Of a DNA stretch of 64,000 nucleotides, positions 8,001-16,678 are shown in pieces (position 1 is the stretch's first letter; every line of letters begins with the position of its first letter). Source of the stretch: 66-474 sp035695065 (GTDB lineage: Bacteria; Pseudomonadota; Gammaproteobacteria; Xanthomonadales; Rhodanobacteraceae); assembly GCA_035695065.1 (NCBI GenBank), contig DASSEW010000006.1:24770-88769 (forward strand), written 5' to 3'. The translations under genes and the position numbers were made by a program. The notes beneath the pieces were generated by a model. That model was not told the DNA's origin. It worked only from the letters and a program-made list of their open reading frames with translations, and made no database searches.

Positions 8001-8093
8001 TGGCGGAGAGGGCGGGATTCGAACCCGCGAAGCGGGGTTAAGCCGCTTACACACTTTCCAGGCGTGCTCCTTCAACCACTCGGACACCTCTCC
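8001..8093 (-). tRNA. tRNA-Ser (anticodon GGA)
   Basis: The minus strand gives a 93-nt class II tRNA with encoded CCA: acceptor GGAGAGG/CCTCTCC, D arm TGTCCGAGTGGTTGAA, anticodon loop TGGAAA with anticodon GGA, a long variable arm (GCGGCTTAACCCCGC region) and T arm GGTTCGAATCC. It reads UCC/UCU serine codons. Confidence 0.96.
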
Positions 8094-8185
8094 GGGAAGA
8101 CCCGCGCCGCTCGTGACGCCATGGTCAGCCGCGCAGCATAACCGGCAGCGCGTGACTGGACAAGCCGAAGGTGCCGGCGGGTAAT

Positions 8186-8241
8186 GGCGGGCAGTGCCCG
8201 CCCTACGTCCAAACAAACTCGGTAGGCGGACACTGTCCGCC
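8186..8241. repeat. Pair of oppositely oriented GTAG REPs upstream of dnaX
   Basis: One unit at 8186-8206 reads on the minus strand as GTAG followed by a GGCGGGCACTGCCCGCC hairpin; a second at 8222-8241 on the plus strand begins GTAGGCGGACA and closes with TGTCCGCC. Two inverted REPs about 15 bp apart form a typical REP doublet in the dnaX leader. Confidence 0.65.
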
Positions 8242-8361
8242 GCGCATAGTCGAAGGACGCCGGGTAAACCGATTTCAAAGCAGATCATTACCTTCGGGCG
8301 AATTCGCTTGGTCTGCGCGCGATGGCTTGGCACAATGCCCTCTCGCCCCAAGGTCGTGCCA

Positions 8362-10053
8362 ATGAGTTATCAAGTCCTCGCCCGCAAGTGGCGGCCGAAA
8401 ACCTTTTCCGAGCTGGTCGGCCAGGAGCACGTGGTGCGCGCGCTCGGCCACGCGCTGGATTCCGGGCGCATGCATCATGCGTATCTGTTCACCGGCACGC
8501 GCGGCGTCGGCAAGACCACGATCGCGCGCATTTTCGCGAAATCGCTGAACTGCGAGCGCGGGCCGACCTCGCATCCTTGCGGTGAATGCGCGATCTGCAC
8601 GGCCGTGGATGCCGGCCGATTCCTCGACCTGATCGAGATCGATGCGGCCAGCAACACCGGCGTGGACGACGTGCGCGAGCTGATCGAGAACGCGCAGTAC
8701 GCGCCCACGCGCGGCCGCTACAAGGTGTACCTGATCGACGAAGTGCACATGCTCAGCAAGCCGGCCTTCAATGCGTTGCTGAAGACGCTGGAAGAACCGC
8801 CCGAGCACGTGAAATTCCTGCTCGCGACCACCGATCCGCAAAAGCTGCTGGTGACGGTGCTGTCGCGTTGCCTGAAGTTCTCGCTGAAGCGCCTGCTGCC
8901 CGACCAGATCGCGCAGCAGATGCGGATGATCCTGGCCGCCGAAGGCGTGAAGTTCGAGGACGAGGCGATCGTCGAGCTTGCGCGCGGTGCGGACGGCTCG
9001 CTGCGCGACGGGCTCTCACTGCTCGACCAGGCGATCGCGCATGGCGGCGGCGAGCTGCGCGCGGACGACGTGCGCGCAATGCTCGGCACGATCGCCGGCA
9101 GCGAAGTCGGCGCGCTGCTGGAAGCATTGGCGGTGGGCGACGGCAAGGCACTCCTGGCGGAAGCCGATCGCGTCGCTGCACTGGCGCCGGATTTCGGCGG
9201 CGTGCTCGATCAGCTCGCCGGTGCGCTGCACCGCATCCAGTTGCGGCAACTGGTGCCCGGATTCGCCGGCGAGGGTGCGGCGGATGATGCGCAGATGGCC
9301 GAGCTGGCGCAGCGCATTCATCCCGAGGACGTACAGCTCTGGTACCAGTTCGCGCTGAACGGTCGCCGCGAATTGCCGTTCGCGCCCGACCCGCGCACCG
9401 GCTTCGAGATGGCGCTGCTGCGGATGCTGGGATTTCGCAATGACGCGGGTGGCGGCCGATCCGCGAGCGAGTCGAAGCCCGCTGCGATAAGTCCGGGCAC
9501 ACACGAACACAAACACGCGCCGTCGGATCGTCACGCCGCACCGAAAGCGAACGCGCGCGAACACGGCGGAAACGCGTCACCCGCCCGCGCGAACGGCGCG
9601 TCGCTTGGGGCCGGTATTGCCGCGGAGCCCGAACCTGCGCTCCATCGCGAACCGCTGGCGCTCGGCGCCGACGGCATGCCGGACTGGGAGCAGTGGATCG
9701 TGCGCGCCGGACTCGGCGGCCCGGTCGGACAGCTCGCGCATCATGCCGCGCCGAAATCGCTGGACGGTTCGATGCTGACGCTGGCGATCAAGCCCGAGCA
9801 TCAGCCGCTGGCCGACTCGCTGGGCGAGGCACTGCAGCGCCAGCTCGGCGAGGCATTGGGCAAGCCGTTGCGGCTGCGTTTCGTCAGCGACAAGGCCGTC
9901 GAGACGCCTGCCGCGCGTGTCGCACGTGCGCAATCGGCCGAGCAGGCCGCTGCCGCGCGCGCGATCGAGGAGGATCCGCTGGTGCAACAGATGCAGCGCG
10001 AGTTCGGCGCGCGAGTGATTCCCGAAAGCATTCGACCACTGAATACGAAGTAA
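8362..10053 (+). CDS. dnaX: DNA polymerase III tau/gamma subunit (clamp loader)
   Basis: 563 residues from ATG at 8362, which gives MSYQVLARKWRPKTF, the usual DnaX start; AAGG lies upstream. It is the motor of the clamp loader. Visible are the Walker A GTRGVGKTT (residues about 45-53), a four-cysteine zinc module (C64, C73, C76, C79), the Walker B LIDEVHML, and sensor region LLATTDPQKLL. The C-terminal third is Ala/Pro/His-rich, then a tau-like domain ending near the last 110 residues. No A-AAA-AAG slippery sequence is apparent, so a short gamma form by frameshift is not indicated. It leads dnaX-ybaB-recR. Confidence 0.96.
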   Translation: MSYQVLARKWRPKTFSELVGQEHVVRALGHALDSGRMHHAYLFTGTRGVGKTTIARIFAKSLNCERGPTSHPCGECAICTAVDAGRFLDLIEIDAASNTGVDDVRELIENAQYAPTRGRYKVYLIDEVHMLSKPAFNALLKTLEEPPEHVKFLLATTDPQKLLVTVLSRCLKFSLKRLLPDQIAQQMRMILAAEGVKFEDEAIVELARGADGSLRDGLSLLDQAIAHGGGELRADDVRAMLGTIAGSEVGALLEALAVGDGKALLAEADRVAALAPDFGGVLDQLAGALHRIQLRQLVPGFAGEGAADDAQMAELAQRIHPEDVQLWYQFALNGRRELPFAPDPRTGFEMALLRMLGFRNDAGGGRSASESKPAAISPGTHEHKHAPSDRHAAPKANAREHGGNASPARANGASLGAGIAAEPEPALHREPLALGADGMPDWEQWIVRAGLGGPVGQLAHHAAPKSLDGSMLTLAIKPEHQPLADSLGEALQRQLGEALGKPLRLRFVSDKAVETPAARVARAQSAEQAAAARAIEEDPLVQQMQREFGARVIPESIRPLNTK

Positions 10054-10059
10054 TCGAAC

Positions 10060-10383
10060 ATGAAAGGACAAATCGGACAATTGATGCAGCAGGCGCAGCG
10101 CATGCAGGAAGAGATGAAGCGCGCGCAGGAAGAGATCGCCAAGCTCGAAGTCACCGGCAACGCCGGTGGCGGCATGGTCAGCGTCACCATGACCGGACAT
10201 CACGAGGTGCGCCGCGTGCAGGTGGATCGCAAACTGATGGCCGACGATCCGGAAATGGCCGAAGACATGATCGCCGCGGCCATGAACGATGCGGTCAACA
10301 AGGTCGCCGAAGCGAGCCAGCAGAAGCTTGGCGGAATGGCGCAGGGGTTGAACCTGCCCCCCGGCTTCAAGCTTCCATTCTGA
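10060..10383 (+). CDS. ybaB: YbaB/EbfC nucleoid-associated protein
   Basis: 107 residues, 6 bp after dnaX. The N-terminal helix QIGQLMQQAQRMQEEMKRAQ is Met/Gln-rich, followed by the conserved NAGGGMVSVTMTGHHEVRRV sheet and the C-terminal GLNLPPGFKLPF. EbfC proteins are small dimeric DNA-binding proteins, usually encoded between dnaX and recR, as here. Its stop overlaps the recR start by one base. Confidence 0.95.
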   Translation: MKGQIGQLMQQAQRMQEEMKRAQEEIAKLEVTGNAGGGMVSVTMTGHHEVRRVQVDRKLMADDPEMAEDMIAAAMNDAVNKVAEASQQKLGGMAQGLNLPPGFKLPF

Positions 10384-10985
10384 TGAGCAACGGCTCGACC
10401 CTTCTCGCCGAGCTGATCGAGGCGCTGCGCTGCCTGCCCGGCGTGGGCGCCAAGAGCGCGCAGCGCATGGCCTTCCATCTGCTGGAACGCGACCGCCAGG
10501 GCGGCACGCGGCTGGCGAAGGTGATGGAGCAGGCGATGCAGCGCATCGGCCACTGCGCGCGCTGCCGCAATTTCAGCGAGACGGAGCTGTGCGCCCTGTG
10601 TGCCAGCTCGTCGCGCGATGCGCATACGCTGTGCATCGTCGAAACGCCGGCCGATCTGCTGGCGATCGAACAGGCCACCGGCTTCCGCGGGCGTTACTTC
10701 GTCCTGATGGGGCGGCTTTCGCCGCTGGACGGGTTGGGTCCGGAAGAACTCGGCCGCGACCTGCTGGAACGCCGCCTGCGCGAAGGTGAAATCCAGGAAC
10801 TGGTGATCGCCACCAATCCGACCGTGGAAGGCGAGGCCACCGCGCACTGGCTTTCGGGTCTGGCGCGCGCGGCGTCGATTCGTGCCACCCGTCTCGCGCA
10901 TGGCGTCCCGCTGGGCGGCGAACTGGAATACGTGGACCGCGGAACGCTGGCGCATGCGTTCGGTTCGCGGCAAACGCTCGAATAA
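10383..10985 (+). CDS. recR: Recombination mediator RecR
   Basis: 200 residues. RecR works with RecO/RecF to load RecA on gapped DNA. Present are the N-terminal helix-hairpin-helix LRCLPGVGAKSAQRMAFHLL, the zinc finger CARCRNFSETELCALC, and the Toprim part with CIVETPADLLAIE and ELVIATNPTVEGEATAHWL. The start ATG at 10383 overlaps the ybaB stop (TGATG), suggesting coupled translation. Confidence 0.96.
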   Translation: MSNGSTLLAELIEALRCLPGVGAKSAQRMAFHLLERDRQGGTRLAKVMEQAMQRIGHCARCRNFSETELCALCASSSRDAHTLCIVETPADLLAIEQATGFRGRYFVLMGRLSPLDGLGPEELGRDLLERRLREGEIQELVIATNPTVEGEATAHWLSGLARAASIRATRLAHGVPLGGELEYVDRGTLAHAFGSRQTLE

Positions 10986-10994
10986 GGAACCCTG

Positions 10995-11339
10995 ATGGCC
11001 GACACGTTGTTCGACAAGATCATCCGCCGCGAATTGCCGGCCGACATCGTCTACGAGGACGACGACATCCTCGGTTTCCGCGACATCGCGCCGCAGGCGC
11101 CGGTGCACGTCCTGTTCGTACCGAAGAAATCCTTCGCCACCCTCAACGATGTCGGCCCGGAGGATGCGGCGCTGCTGGGCAGGCTGCTGCTGGCCGCGGC
11201 GGGTTACGCGAAACGCGAAGGCTTTGCGGAGCAGGGCTATCGCTGCGTGATCAACTGCAACAAGGACGGCGGCCAGACGGTCTACCACCTGCACGTGCAC
11301 CTGCTCGCGGGCAAGCACATGCGCGAGGGCATGGCCTGA
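10995..11339 (+). CDS. HIT family purine nucleoside phosphoramidase (HinT-like)
   Basis: 114 residues with AAGGA upstream of ATG 10995. It starts TLFDKIIRRELPADIVYEDD, typical of HinT, and carries the histidine triad VYHLHVHLLAG (HxHxH with the nucleophilic middle histidine). HinT enzymes hydrolyse AMP-lysine and other phosphoramidates. It is 9 bp after recR, so probably the last gene of the dnaX transcript. Confidence 0.94.
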   Translation: MADTLFDKIIRRELPADIVYEDDDILGFRDIAPQAPVHVLFVPKKSFATLNDVGPEDAALLGRLLLAAAGYAKREGFAEQGYRCVINCNKDGGQTVYHLHVHLLAGKHMREGMA

Positions 11340-11361
11340 TCCGCGCCTGCTCCGAATGACA

Positions 11362-11385
11362 AGACGCCCGCTTGCGCGGGCGTCT
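11362..11385. terminator. Convergent-gene hairpin
   Basis: AGACGCCCGC pairs perfectly with GCGGGCGTCT across TTGC, midway between the HIT gene (plus) and the Slp gene (minus). No T tract follows on either side, so it may work with Rho or as a bidirectional end structure. Confidence 0.55.
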
Positions 11386-11405
11386 GCAGTGCACGATGAG
11401 AGGGA

Positions 11406-11975
11406 TCAGCCGCCTCTCCTGGGTGGCGGCGTGCTCGGGTGCACGATGATCACGCGCGGCGGGTAGTACATGGGCCCGAAACCCCAGAACGGGTCATAGA
11501 AGGGGCCGAAGAACGGATCGTAATAAGGGTACGGGCCCGGCACGTACACGGGCCGCTTGGGCCACAGGTACACGGTGTCCGCGTCCACGCGCGGGTAGGC
11601 GTAATCGTAGTCTCCGACCTTGCGCGTCTCGCTGCCGGCCACCGTGCCGGTGACGGTGATGTCGCGTCCCTTGGCGTAAACCTCGGGATCGTAGAAGCCC
11701 TGCTTGCACGCGACGAAACGGCCGCGGCTCTGCTCGCCGCGTTCCGGGCGGGCCTGCGAATCCAGCGGTTCGTTGAGCACGAAGAAACAGGTTTCGCGCT
11801 CCTGCGGTTCGGTCTGGATGATGCGTCCGCCCCAGCGCACCCGCGTGCCCTGGGTTGCCGCGGCCGCGTTGTCCGGCGTGACCTCGGTGTAGGTGCCCGC
11901 GAGTTGCTGCGGCACCGTTGCGCAGGCACCCAGGCCCAGGGCGAGAAGGGCGGGAAGAATCAGTCGGCGTGACAT
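11406..11975 (-). CDS. Slp family outer membrane lipoprotein
   Basis: 189 residues from ATG at 11975. The signal peptide MSRRLILPALLALGLGAC ends in a lipobox (LGAC), so the mature protein begins at Cys18. The body contains GTRVRWGGRIIQTEPQE and GRDITVTGTVAG, which match the Slp/YeaY OB-like lipoprotein family induced in starvation in E. coli. The C-terminal 50 residues are unusually rich in Pro and Tyr (PGPYPYYDPFFGPFYDPFWG), likely a flexible surface segment. Function in this group is not known. Confidence 0.85.
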   Translation of the reverse strand: MSRRLILPALLALGLGACATVPQQLAGTYTEVTPDNAAAATQGTRVRWGGRIIQTEPQERETCFFVLNEPLDSQARPERGEQSRGRFVACKQGFYDPEVYAKGRDITVTGTVAGSETRKVGDYDYAYPRVDADTVYLWPKRPVYVPGPYPYYDPFFGPFYDPFWGFGPMYYPPRVIIVHPSTPPPRRGG

Positions 11976-12056
11976 GGCATTGCCTCGCTTGCGCGGAATG
12001 GGCGCGGTTGCATCGTAGACCGCAATCCTTGCGCGTACATTTCAATGACGATGAAT

Positions 12057-14084
12057 CTATTTCACCACGCTTCGTACACGAAAGGCGCGCACGGCGCGTG
12101 AATAATCGCGCACCGGTTCAGCCGGCGGTGCGGGATGGCCGTAGCGCAGGCGCAGGTATTCCTGCGCCAGCGCGGCCAGCTCGCCGCGGGATCCGGGCAG
12201 GGCCAGCATGCAGCGCGCGAAGAAATCGCGCGGGCCTTCGTGCGGTGCGCGCAGGCAGCCTTGCCTCGCGAGTTTTTCCTGCAAGCGCAATTGCGCGGCT
12301 TCCAGCGCATCGCGCGGTCGTACGCGCGGACGCCGCAGCGCCATCAGCATGCCGATGCCGAGGATCACCACGATGCCCGCCGCCAGTGCGATCGCAAGTT
12401 CACCATAATCCAGATGCGGGATGCCGAACGGCGCCAGCAATTCGCTCTGCCGCAACGCGTTGAAACCGAGCACGCCGCGATCCCACAGGCGGTTCACGAT
12501 ATCCAGCCGGTCGCGCAGGCCATCCAGCCAGCTGCCGGCCTGCCCGCCATCGCCGCTGCCGATCGCGCCGCCGCCCGCATCGATCACGCGCCGCACCACG
12601 GCGGTCGGATCGACACGCACCCACCCGTGCCCGCGCAACCACACTTCGGACCAGGCGTGCGCATCCGACTGCCGCACCAGCAGGTAGTGCGCGTAGTCGT
12701 TCCAGAAGCCGCCCTGGTAACCGGCGACCACGCGCGCCGGAATGCCGGCCGCGCGCATCAGGAAGGTGAACGCGCCTGCGTAGTGTTCGCAGTAACCCTG
12801 TTTCGTACCGAACAGGAAATCGTCGATGCTGTCGCGCCCCAGCGGCGGCGCGGCGAGGTTGTAGGCAAAGCCGCCGTTGCGGAACAGATCCAGCGCCGCG
12901 TGCATGATCGCCGCGTCGTCATTGCCGAATTTCGCGCGCCACGAGCGCGCCAGCGCGACCGCGCGCGGGTCGAAGCCTTCCGGCAGTTCCAGTGCGGCGC
13001 GGCGCAGGGTTGGGTTCAGATCCCGCGCCAGCACGTAATGCGACACCGAGTCGACGTGATAATTGATCGTGTCGTTGACCGGCTTGTCGCGGCGCAATGT
13101 GCGATCGGCGCCGAGCGTCACGCCGCCGCTCGCATCGACCGGCATGTCCAGCGCGAACAGCCAGTGCCGACGCGTCGGTTCCAGCGTCACGTCATAACCG
13201 AACGCCGGTCCGTGCGCCTGCAACGGCTGTGGCGCGCTGTTGCGGATGCCCGCGGTGCCCGGCACCCACGCACGGCCGTCGAAATACCACAGCACCACGC
13301 CGCGGAAATAGCGCTCGGCTTTCGGCGGCGGGGTGCCATCGAAGCCCACCCGCATCGCCACGCTGTCGTCGATCAGCAGGTTGCGGAAATCGCCGGGCGC
13401 CATGCGATCGCTGACGCCGGTATGCGCGACGTCCGCGCCGGGTGCGCCCCACAGCGGCGCCGACAAACGCGGCACGAACACGAAGCCAAGCAGCGCCAAC
13501 GGCGTCGCGGCCAGCAGCAGCCACGCTCCGGGCGCGAAGACGCGCGCGTACTGGCGCGGCTGTGCATCCGCCTGCAGCGCGCGCAAGGTCGCGAGCGCGG
13601 GCAACAGCGCGAGCGCCACCAGCAACGTCATCGACAATGATTGCGTGAACAGCAGCGCACTCATCAGCACGAAGCAGCAGAAGCCGATCGCCATGCGCGC
13701 GTCGCGCGCGCGTTCGCTCTCCAGCAGCTTCAGGACCAGCAAGCCGACCGCGAGTGCACTGCCGGGCGTGCGCCCGAACGGCGTGCCGTAGGTGGTGAGG
13801 ATCGCCGCCGGCAGCGCGACGACCAACGCGATGCGCGCAAGTTTCGGAATCGTTCCGCGTTGCGTGCGCCGCTGCAGCCAGCGCAGCAGCAGCAAGCCGC
13901 TCAGCGCAGCAGCCAGCCACGGCGGCAGGTGCGCGAGGTGCGCGACGAGCACGCATGCCACGCTCAGGCACAACAGGTCGAATGCGCGGCGATCGAGGCG
14001 GTCCTTCGTCTCGGGCGCGGAATCGATGCGTTCGTCCGCCGCAGCGAGTGCCTGCCGCTCCGCGCTGGCGTAGGCGATGTTCAT
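12057..14084 (-). CDS. TgpA-like membrane transglutaminase (DUF3488/DUF4129)
   Basis: 675 residues from ATG at 14084, which overlaps the DUF58 stop by 4 bp; the frame continues upstream without a better start. The N-terminal third holds several membrane segments (DUF3488), then a periplasmic transglutaminase-like domain with the Cys-His-Asp triad in FGTKQGYCEHYAGAF, DAHAWSEVWLRGHGW and VRVDPTAV. A further membrane helix follows, with a short DUF4129-like tail. Pseudomonas TgpA is the best studied relative. The TgpA/DUF58/MoxR trio is widespread; its substrate is unclear. Confidence 0.92.
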   Translation of the reverse strand: MNIAYASAERQALAAADERIDSAPETKDRLDRRAFDLLCLSVACVLVAHLAHLPPWLAAALSGLLLLRWLQRRTQRGTIPKLARIALVVALPAAILTTYGTPFGRTPGSALAVGLLVLKLLESERARDARMAIGFCCFVLMSALLFTQSLSMTLLVALALLPALATLRALQADAQPRQYARVFAPGAWLLLAATPLALLGFVFVPRLSAPLWGAPGADVAHTGVSDRMAPGDFRNLLIDDSVAMRVGFDGTPPPKAERYFRGVVLWYFDGRAWVPGTAGIRNSAPQPLQAHGPAFGYDVTLEPTRRHWLFALDMPVDASGGVTLGADRTLRRDKPVNDTINYHVDSVSHYVLARDLNPTLRRAALELPEGFDPRAVALARSWRAKFGNDDAAIMHAALDLFRNGGFAYNLAAPPLGRDSIDDFLFGTKQGYCEHYAGAFTFLMRAAGIPARVVAGYQGGFWNDYAHYLLVRQSDAHAWSEVWLRGHGWVRVDPTAVVRRVIDAGGGAIGSGDGGQAGSWLDGLRDRLDIVNRLWDRGVLGFNALRQSELLAPFGIPHLDYGELAIALAAGIVVILGIGMLMALRRPRVRPRDALEAAQLRLQEKLARQGCLRAPHEGPRDFFARCMLALPGSRGELAALAQEYLRLRYGHPAPPAEPVRDYSRAVRAFRVRSVVK

Positions 14085-15043
14085 GGCAGCAGGGCGAGCG
14101 CGGTCATGCAGCGGTGGTAGTGCGCGTTGTCGGCGTCGGGCCCGAGGCTGCGCGCGTCCGGCAGAACCAGCGTCCACGCGCGACCGGCTGCGTGCGCTTC
14201 GTGCACCCAGCCGGCCAGGCGGCTGATGCGTGTTTCGCGATCCAGGCCGTGCAGCATGTTCCACTCGAACCGCTGCGGCGCGTCGCGCGCGGCGGCATCC
14301 AGCTCGCGGATCAGCAGGCGATCGTGGCGCGCGCTGGCCTTCCATGCGACGCGTTTCAACGGGTCGCCGAAATGGTATTCGCGCAATTGCGCGTAGTCCT
14401 CGTCACCGCGCGTGCGCTGCGTGCCGCCATCCTCGTCCGGCGGTGGCGGCGGCCCTGGCAGCACGCGCGGATAGACCAGCACGTCGTGCTCGGGCGTGAT
14501 CCAGCTCCATGCACGGAACAATCCGAACGGCAGCGTGCTGGAAATGCGCATGCGTGGCACGCGGTTCCAGCCGCGATGTTCGGTCGGCATCGGGAAGGTC
14601 GTTTCACCGCCGCGCGCATCCAGCGAGAACGCGTGCGTGGTGTGGTCCATGTCGACGCGCAGCGCCGCGCGGGCGCGTCCGAGGGTGGCGAACTCCAGGT
14701 TCAACGGCAGCGGATCGCCCGCGCAGGCATGCCCCGCACGGATGCAGGTGAGTTGCAATCCATGCAGTGCACGAAACGCAATCAGCATGCTGTTGACCAC
14801 GGTCGCGCCCAGCAGGCAGGTCAGCAGCAGCGCGGCGTTGTTCTGGTAATTCAGCGCGCCCAGCAGCATCACCAGCAGCAGCACGCCGAAGCCGATGCCT
14901 GATTTCGTCGGCAGGATGTAGATGCGCCGGCGGTGCAGCTCGATCGGCAATGCTTCGGGCTGCCGCATCCGCGTCAGTGCGGGCAGGCGCCGCTCGACGC
15001 GCGAGATCAGCGCTTCACGCCACGTGCGGACGACCGCGTCCAT
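14081..15043 (-). CDS. DUF58 domain protein
   Basis: 320 residues. Two membrane helices lie near residues 47-90 (GIGFGVLLLVMLLGALNYQN then NNAALLLTCLLGATVVNSML), followed by the DUF58 core with DYAQLREYHFGDPLKRVAWK, the signature DYxxxREYxxGDxxRxIxWK, and a partial von Willebrand A-like fold. DUF58 proteins are normally encoded beside a MoxR ATPase and a transglutaminase-like protein, as here. The start is 1 bp from the MoxR stop. Confidence 0.9.
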   Translation of the reverse strand: MDAVVRTWREALISRVERRLPALTRMRQPEALPIELHRRRIYILPTKSGIGFGVLLLVMLLGALNYQNNAALLLTCLLGATVVNSMLIAFRALHGLQLTCIRAGHACAGDPLPLNLEFATLGRARAALRVDMDHTTHAFSLDARGGETTFPMPTEHRGWNRVPRMRISSTLPFGLFRAWSWITPEHDVLVYPRVLPGPPPPPDEDGGTQRTRGDEDYAQLREYHFGDPLKRVAWKASARHDRLLIRELDAAARDAPQRFEWNMLHGLDRETRISRLAGWVHEAHAAGRAWTLVLPDARSLGPDADNAHYHRCMTALALLP

Positions 15044-15044
15044 T

Positions 15045-16016
15045 TCAGCTGACGGGCACTTCCGCCAGCAGCGTGCGCGCCAGTGCTTCGCGGGTGACGC
15101 TGCGCGCGGGAATCAAACGGTGGCCGGCGACCGCCACGAACACGGCCTGCAGGTCTTCCGGGATCACGTAATCGCGCCCGCCCAGCATGGCCCAGGCACG
15201 CGCGGCGGCAAGCAAGGCGAGGCCCGCGCGCGGCGACAGGCCCACGCGTGCATCGGCATGCTTGCGGCTGGCGGCGAGCAAGGCCTGCAGGTAGTCGAGC
15301 AGCGCGGGGCTGGCCAGCACCGCGCGTGCGGAGGCGCGCAGGCGATCGATGTCCTTGACGTCCAGGCAAGGGGACAGCCTCCCGATCAGCTCCAGCCGAT
15401 CCTCGCCGGTCAGCAGCGCACGTTCTGCATCGGCGTTCGGATAGTCCAGCGAAATGCGCAGCATGAAGCGATCCAGCTGCGAATCGGGCAACGGGTACGT
15501 GCCGGCGAGATCAAGTGGATTCTGCGTCGCAACCACGAAGAACGGCGCGGTCAGCGCGCGGCTGATCCCATCGATCGTGACCTGGCCTTCGGCCATGGCT
15601 TCCAGCAGGGCGCTCTGGGTCTTCGGCGTGGCGCGATTGATTTCATCCGCAAGCAGCAATTGCGCGAACACCGGGCCGGGATGGAAACGGAACGTGCCGG
15701 TTTCGCGTTCGTACACGCTCACGCCGACGATGTCGGAAGGCAGCAGGTCGGAAGTGAACTGGATGCGCTGGAACACCAGGTCGAAGGTCGCAGCCATTGC
15801 ATGCGCCAGCGTGGTCTTGCCCACGCCCGGCACGTCCTCGACCAGCAGATGGCCGCCGGCCAGCAGGCAGGCGAAGGCGAGGCGCACCTGGTGCTGCTTG
15901 CCAAGAAGGACACTGTTGATCTGCGCCAGCGCGGAATCCAGGCGCTTGCGCAGGTCCTTGTCGAGCGCGCGCTCATCGTGCTGCGCAGGTTCCGGTCGGG
16001 CCACGGTTGTATCCAT
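15045..16016 (-). CDS. MoxR family AAA+ ATPase
   Basis: 323 residues. Walker A is VEDVPGVGKTTLAHA, Walker B is LLLADEINRATPKTQ, sensor 1 is VVATQNPLDLAGTYPLP, and the arginine finger region is in DRFMLRISLDYP. MoxR ATPases act as chaperone-like factors for partner proteins containing VWA or DUF58 domains. It is the first gene of this minus-strand trio. Confidence 0.92.
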   Translation of the reverse strand: MDTTVARPEPAQHDERALDKDLRKRLDSALAQINSVLLGKQHQVRLAFACLLAGGHLLVEDVPGVGKTTLAHAMAATFDLVFQRIQFTSDLLPSDIVGVSVYERETGTFRFHPGPVFAQLLLADEINRATPKTQSALLEAMAEGQVTIDGISRALTAPFFVVATQNPLDLAGTYPLPDSQLDRFMLRISLDYPNADAERALLTGEDRLELIGRLSPCLDVKDIDRLRASARAVLASPALLDYLQALLAASRKHADARVGLSPRAGLALLAAARAWAMLGGRDYVIPEDLQAVFVAVAGHRLIPARSVTREALARTLLAEVPVS

Positions 16017-16090
16017 CGGTCAGGCGCCTGCTGTCATGGCCCGACAGTGTAGGCCAGTCGCGCTGATTGCAATGTGAGTAGCGCGCGAAA

Positions 16091-16678
16091 TCAGGGCAGG
16101 GAGAGCCCGCATTCGCGCAGCAGCTTCGCCAGCGCGATCAGCGGCAGGCCGATCAGGGCGGTCGGATCGGTGCTCTCGATGCGCTCGAACATGCTGATCC
16201 CCAGTGCCTCGGCCTTGAAGCCGCCGGCACAGTCCAGCGGCCGTTCGCGTTCGACGTAACGGGCGATTTCGTCCCCGGAAAGCGTGCGGAACACCACGCG
16301 GGTGAGATCGGCTGCCTGCGACGCCTGGTTGCCCCGGCGGGCATCGATCACGCAGACGGCGGTATGGAAGCGGGCCGCGTGGCCGCTGCACAGCTGCAGC
16401 TGCGCGCGCGCGTTGGCGGCACTCCCCGGCTTGTCCAGCACGCGGCCGTCCAGTTCGGCGACCTGGTCGGAACCGATCACGATCGCGTCGGAAATATTTT
16501 CAGCGACGGCGAGTGCTTTCAGCCGGGCCAGCCTTGTTGCACGTTCCGCCGGTGCTTCGCCCGGCTCGGCGAACTCGTCCACGCCCGGCGCGACCTGTTC
16601 GAAGTCCGGCAGCAGGCGGCGCAACAGTTCGGCGCGGTAACGCGACGTGGAAGCCAGCACCACGCAAGGCATGCTCAT
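16091..16678 (-). CDS. Maf-like nucleotide pyrophosphatase (YceF type)
   Basis: 195 residues. ATG at 16678 gives MSMPCVVLASTSRYRAELLRRL, the family start (LASxSxxRxxLL). Other marks are IVIGSDQVAELDG, where the DQ pair distinguishes YceF-like enzymes specific for m7GTP from dTTP/UTP Maf enzymes, and CAGGFKAEALG. It hydrolyses modified nucleoside triphosphates to keep them out of nucleic acids. It overlaps the upstream coiled-coil gene by 4 bp. Confidence 0.93.
   Translation of the reverse strand: MSMPCVVLASTSRYRAELLRRLLPDFEQVAPGVDEFAEPGEAPAERATRLARLKALAVAENISDAIVIGSDQVAELDGRVLDKPGSAANARAQLQLCSGHAARFHTAVCVIDARRGNQASQAADLTRVVFRTLSGDEIARYVERERPLDCAGGFKAEALGISMFERIESTDPTALIGLPLIALAKLLRECGLSLP

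Noticed and set aside
8362..10053. Programmed frameshift in dnaX to make gamma
   Set aside because: No A-AAA-AAG type slippery sequence was seen in the region where it would be expected.
12135..13640. 501-codon plus-strand frame opposite the transglutaminase gene
   Set aside because: Shadow of the gene with the Cys-His-Asp triad on the other strand.
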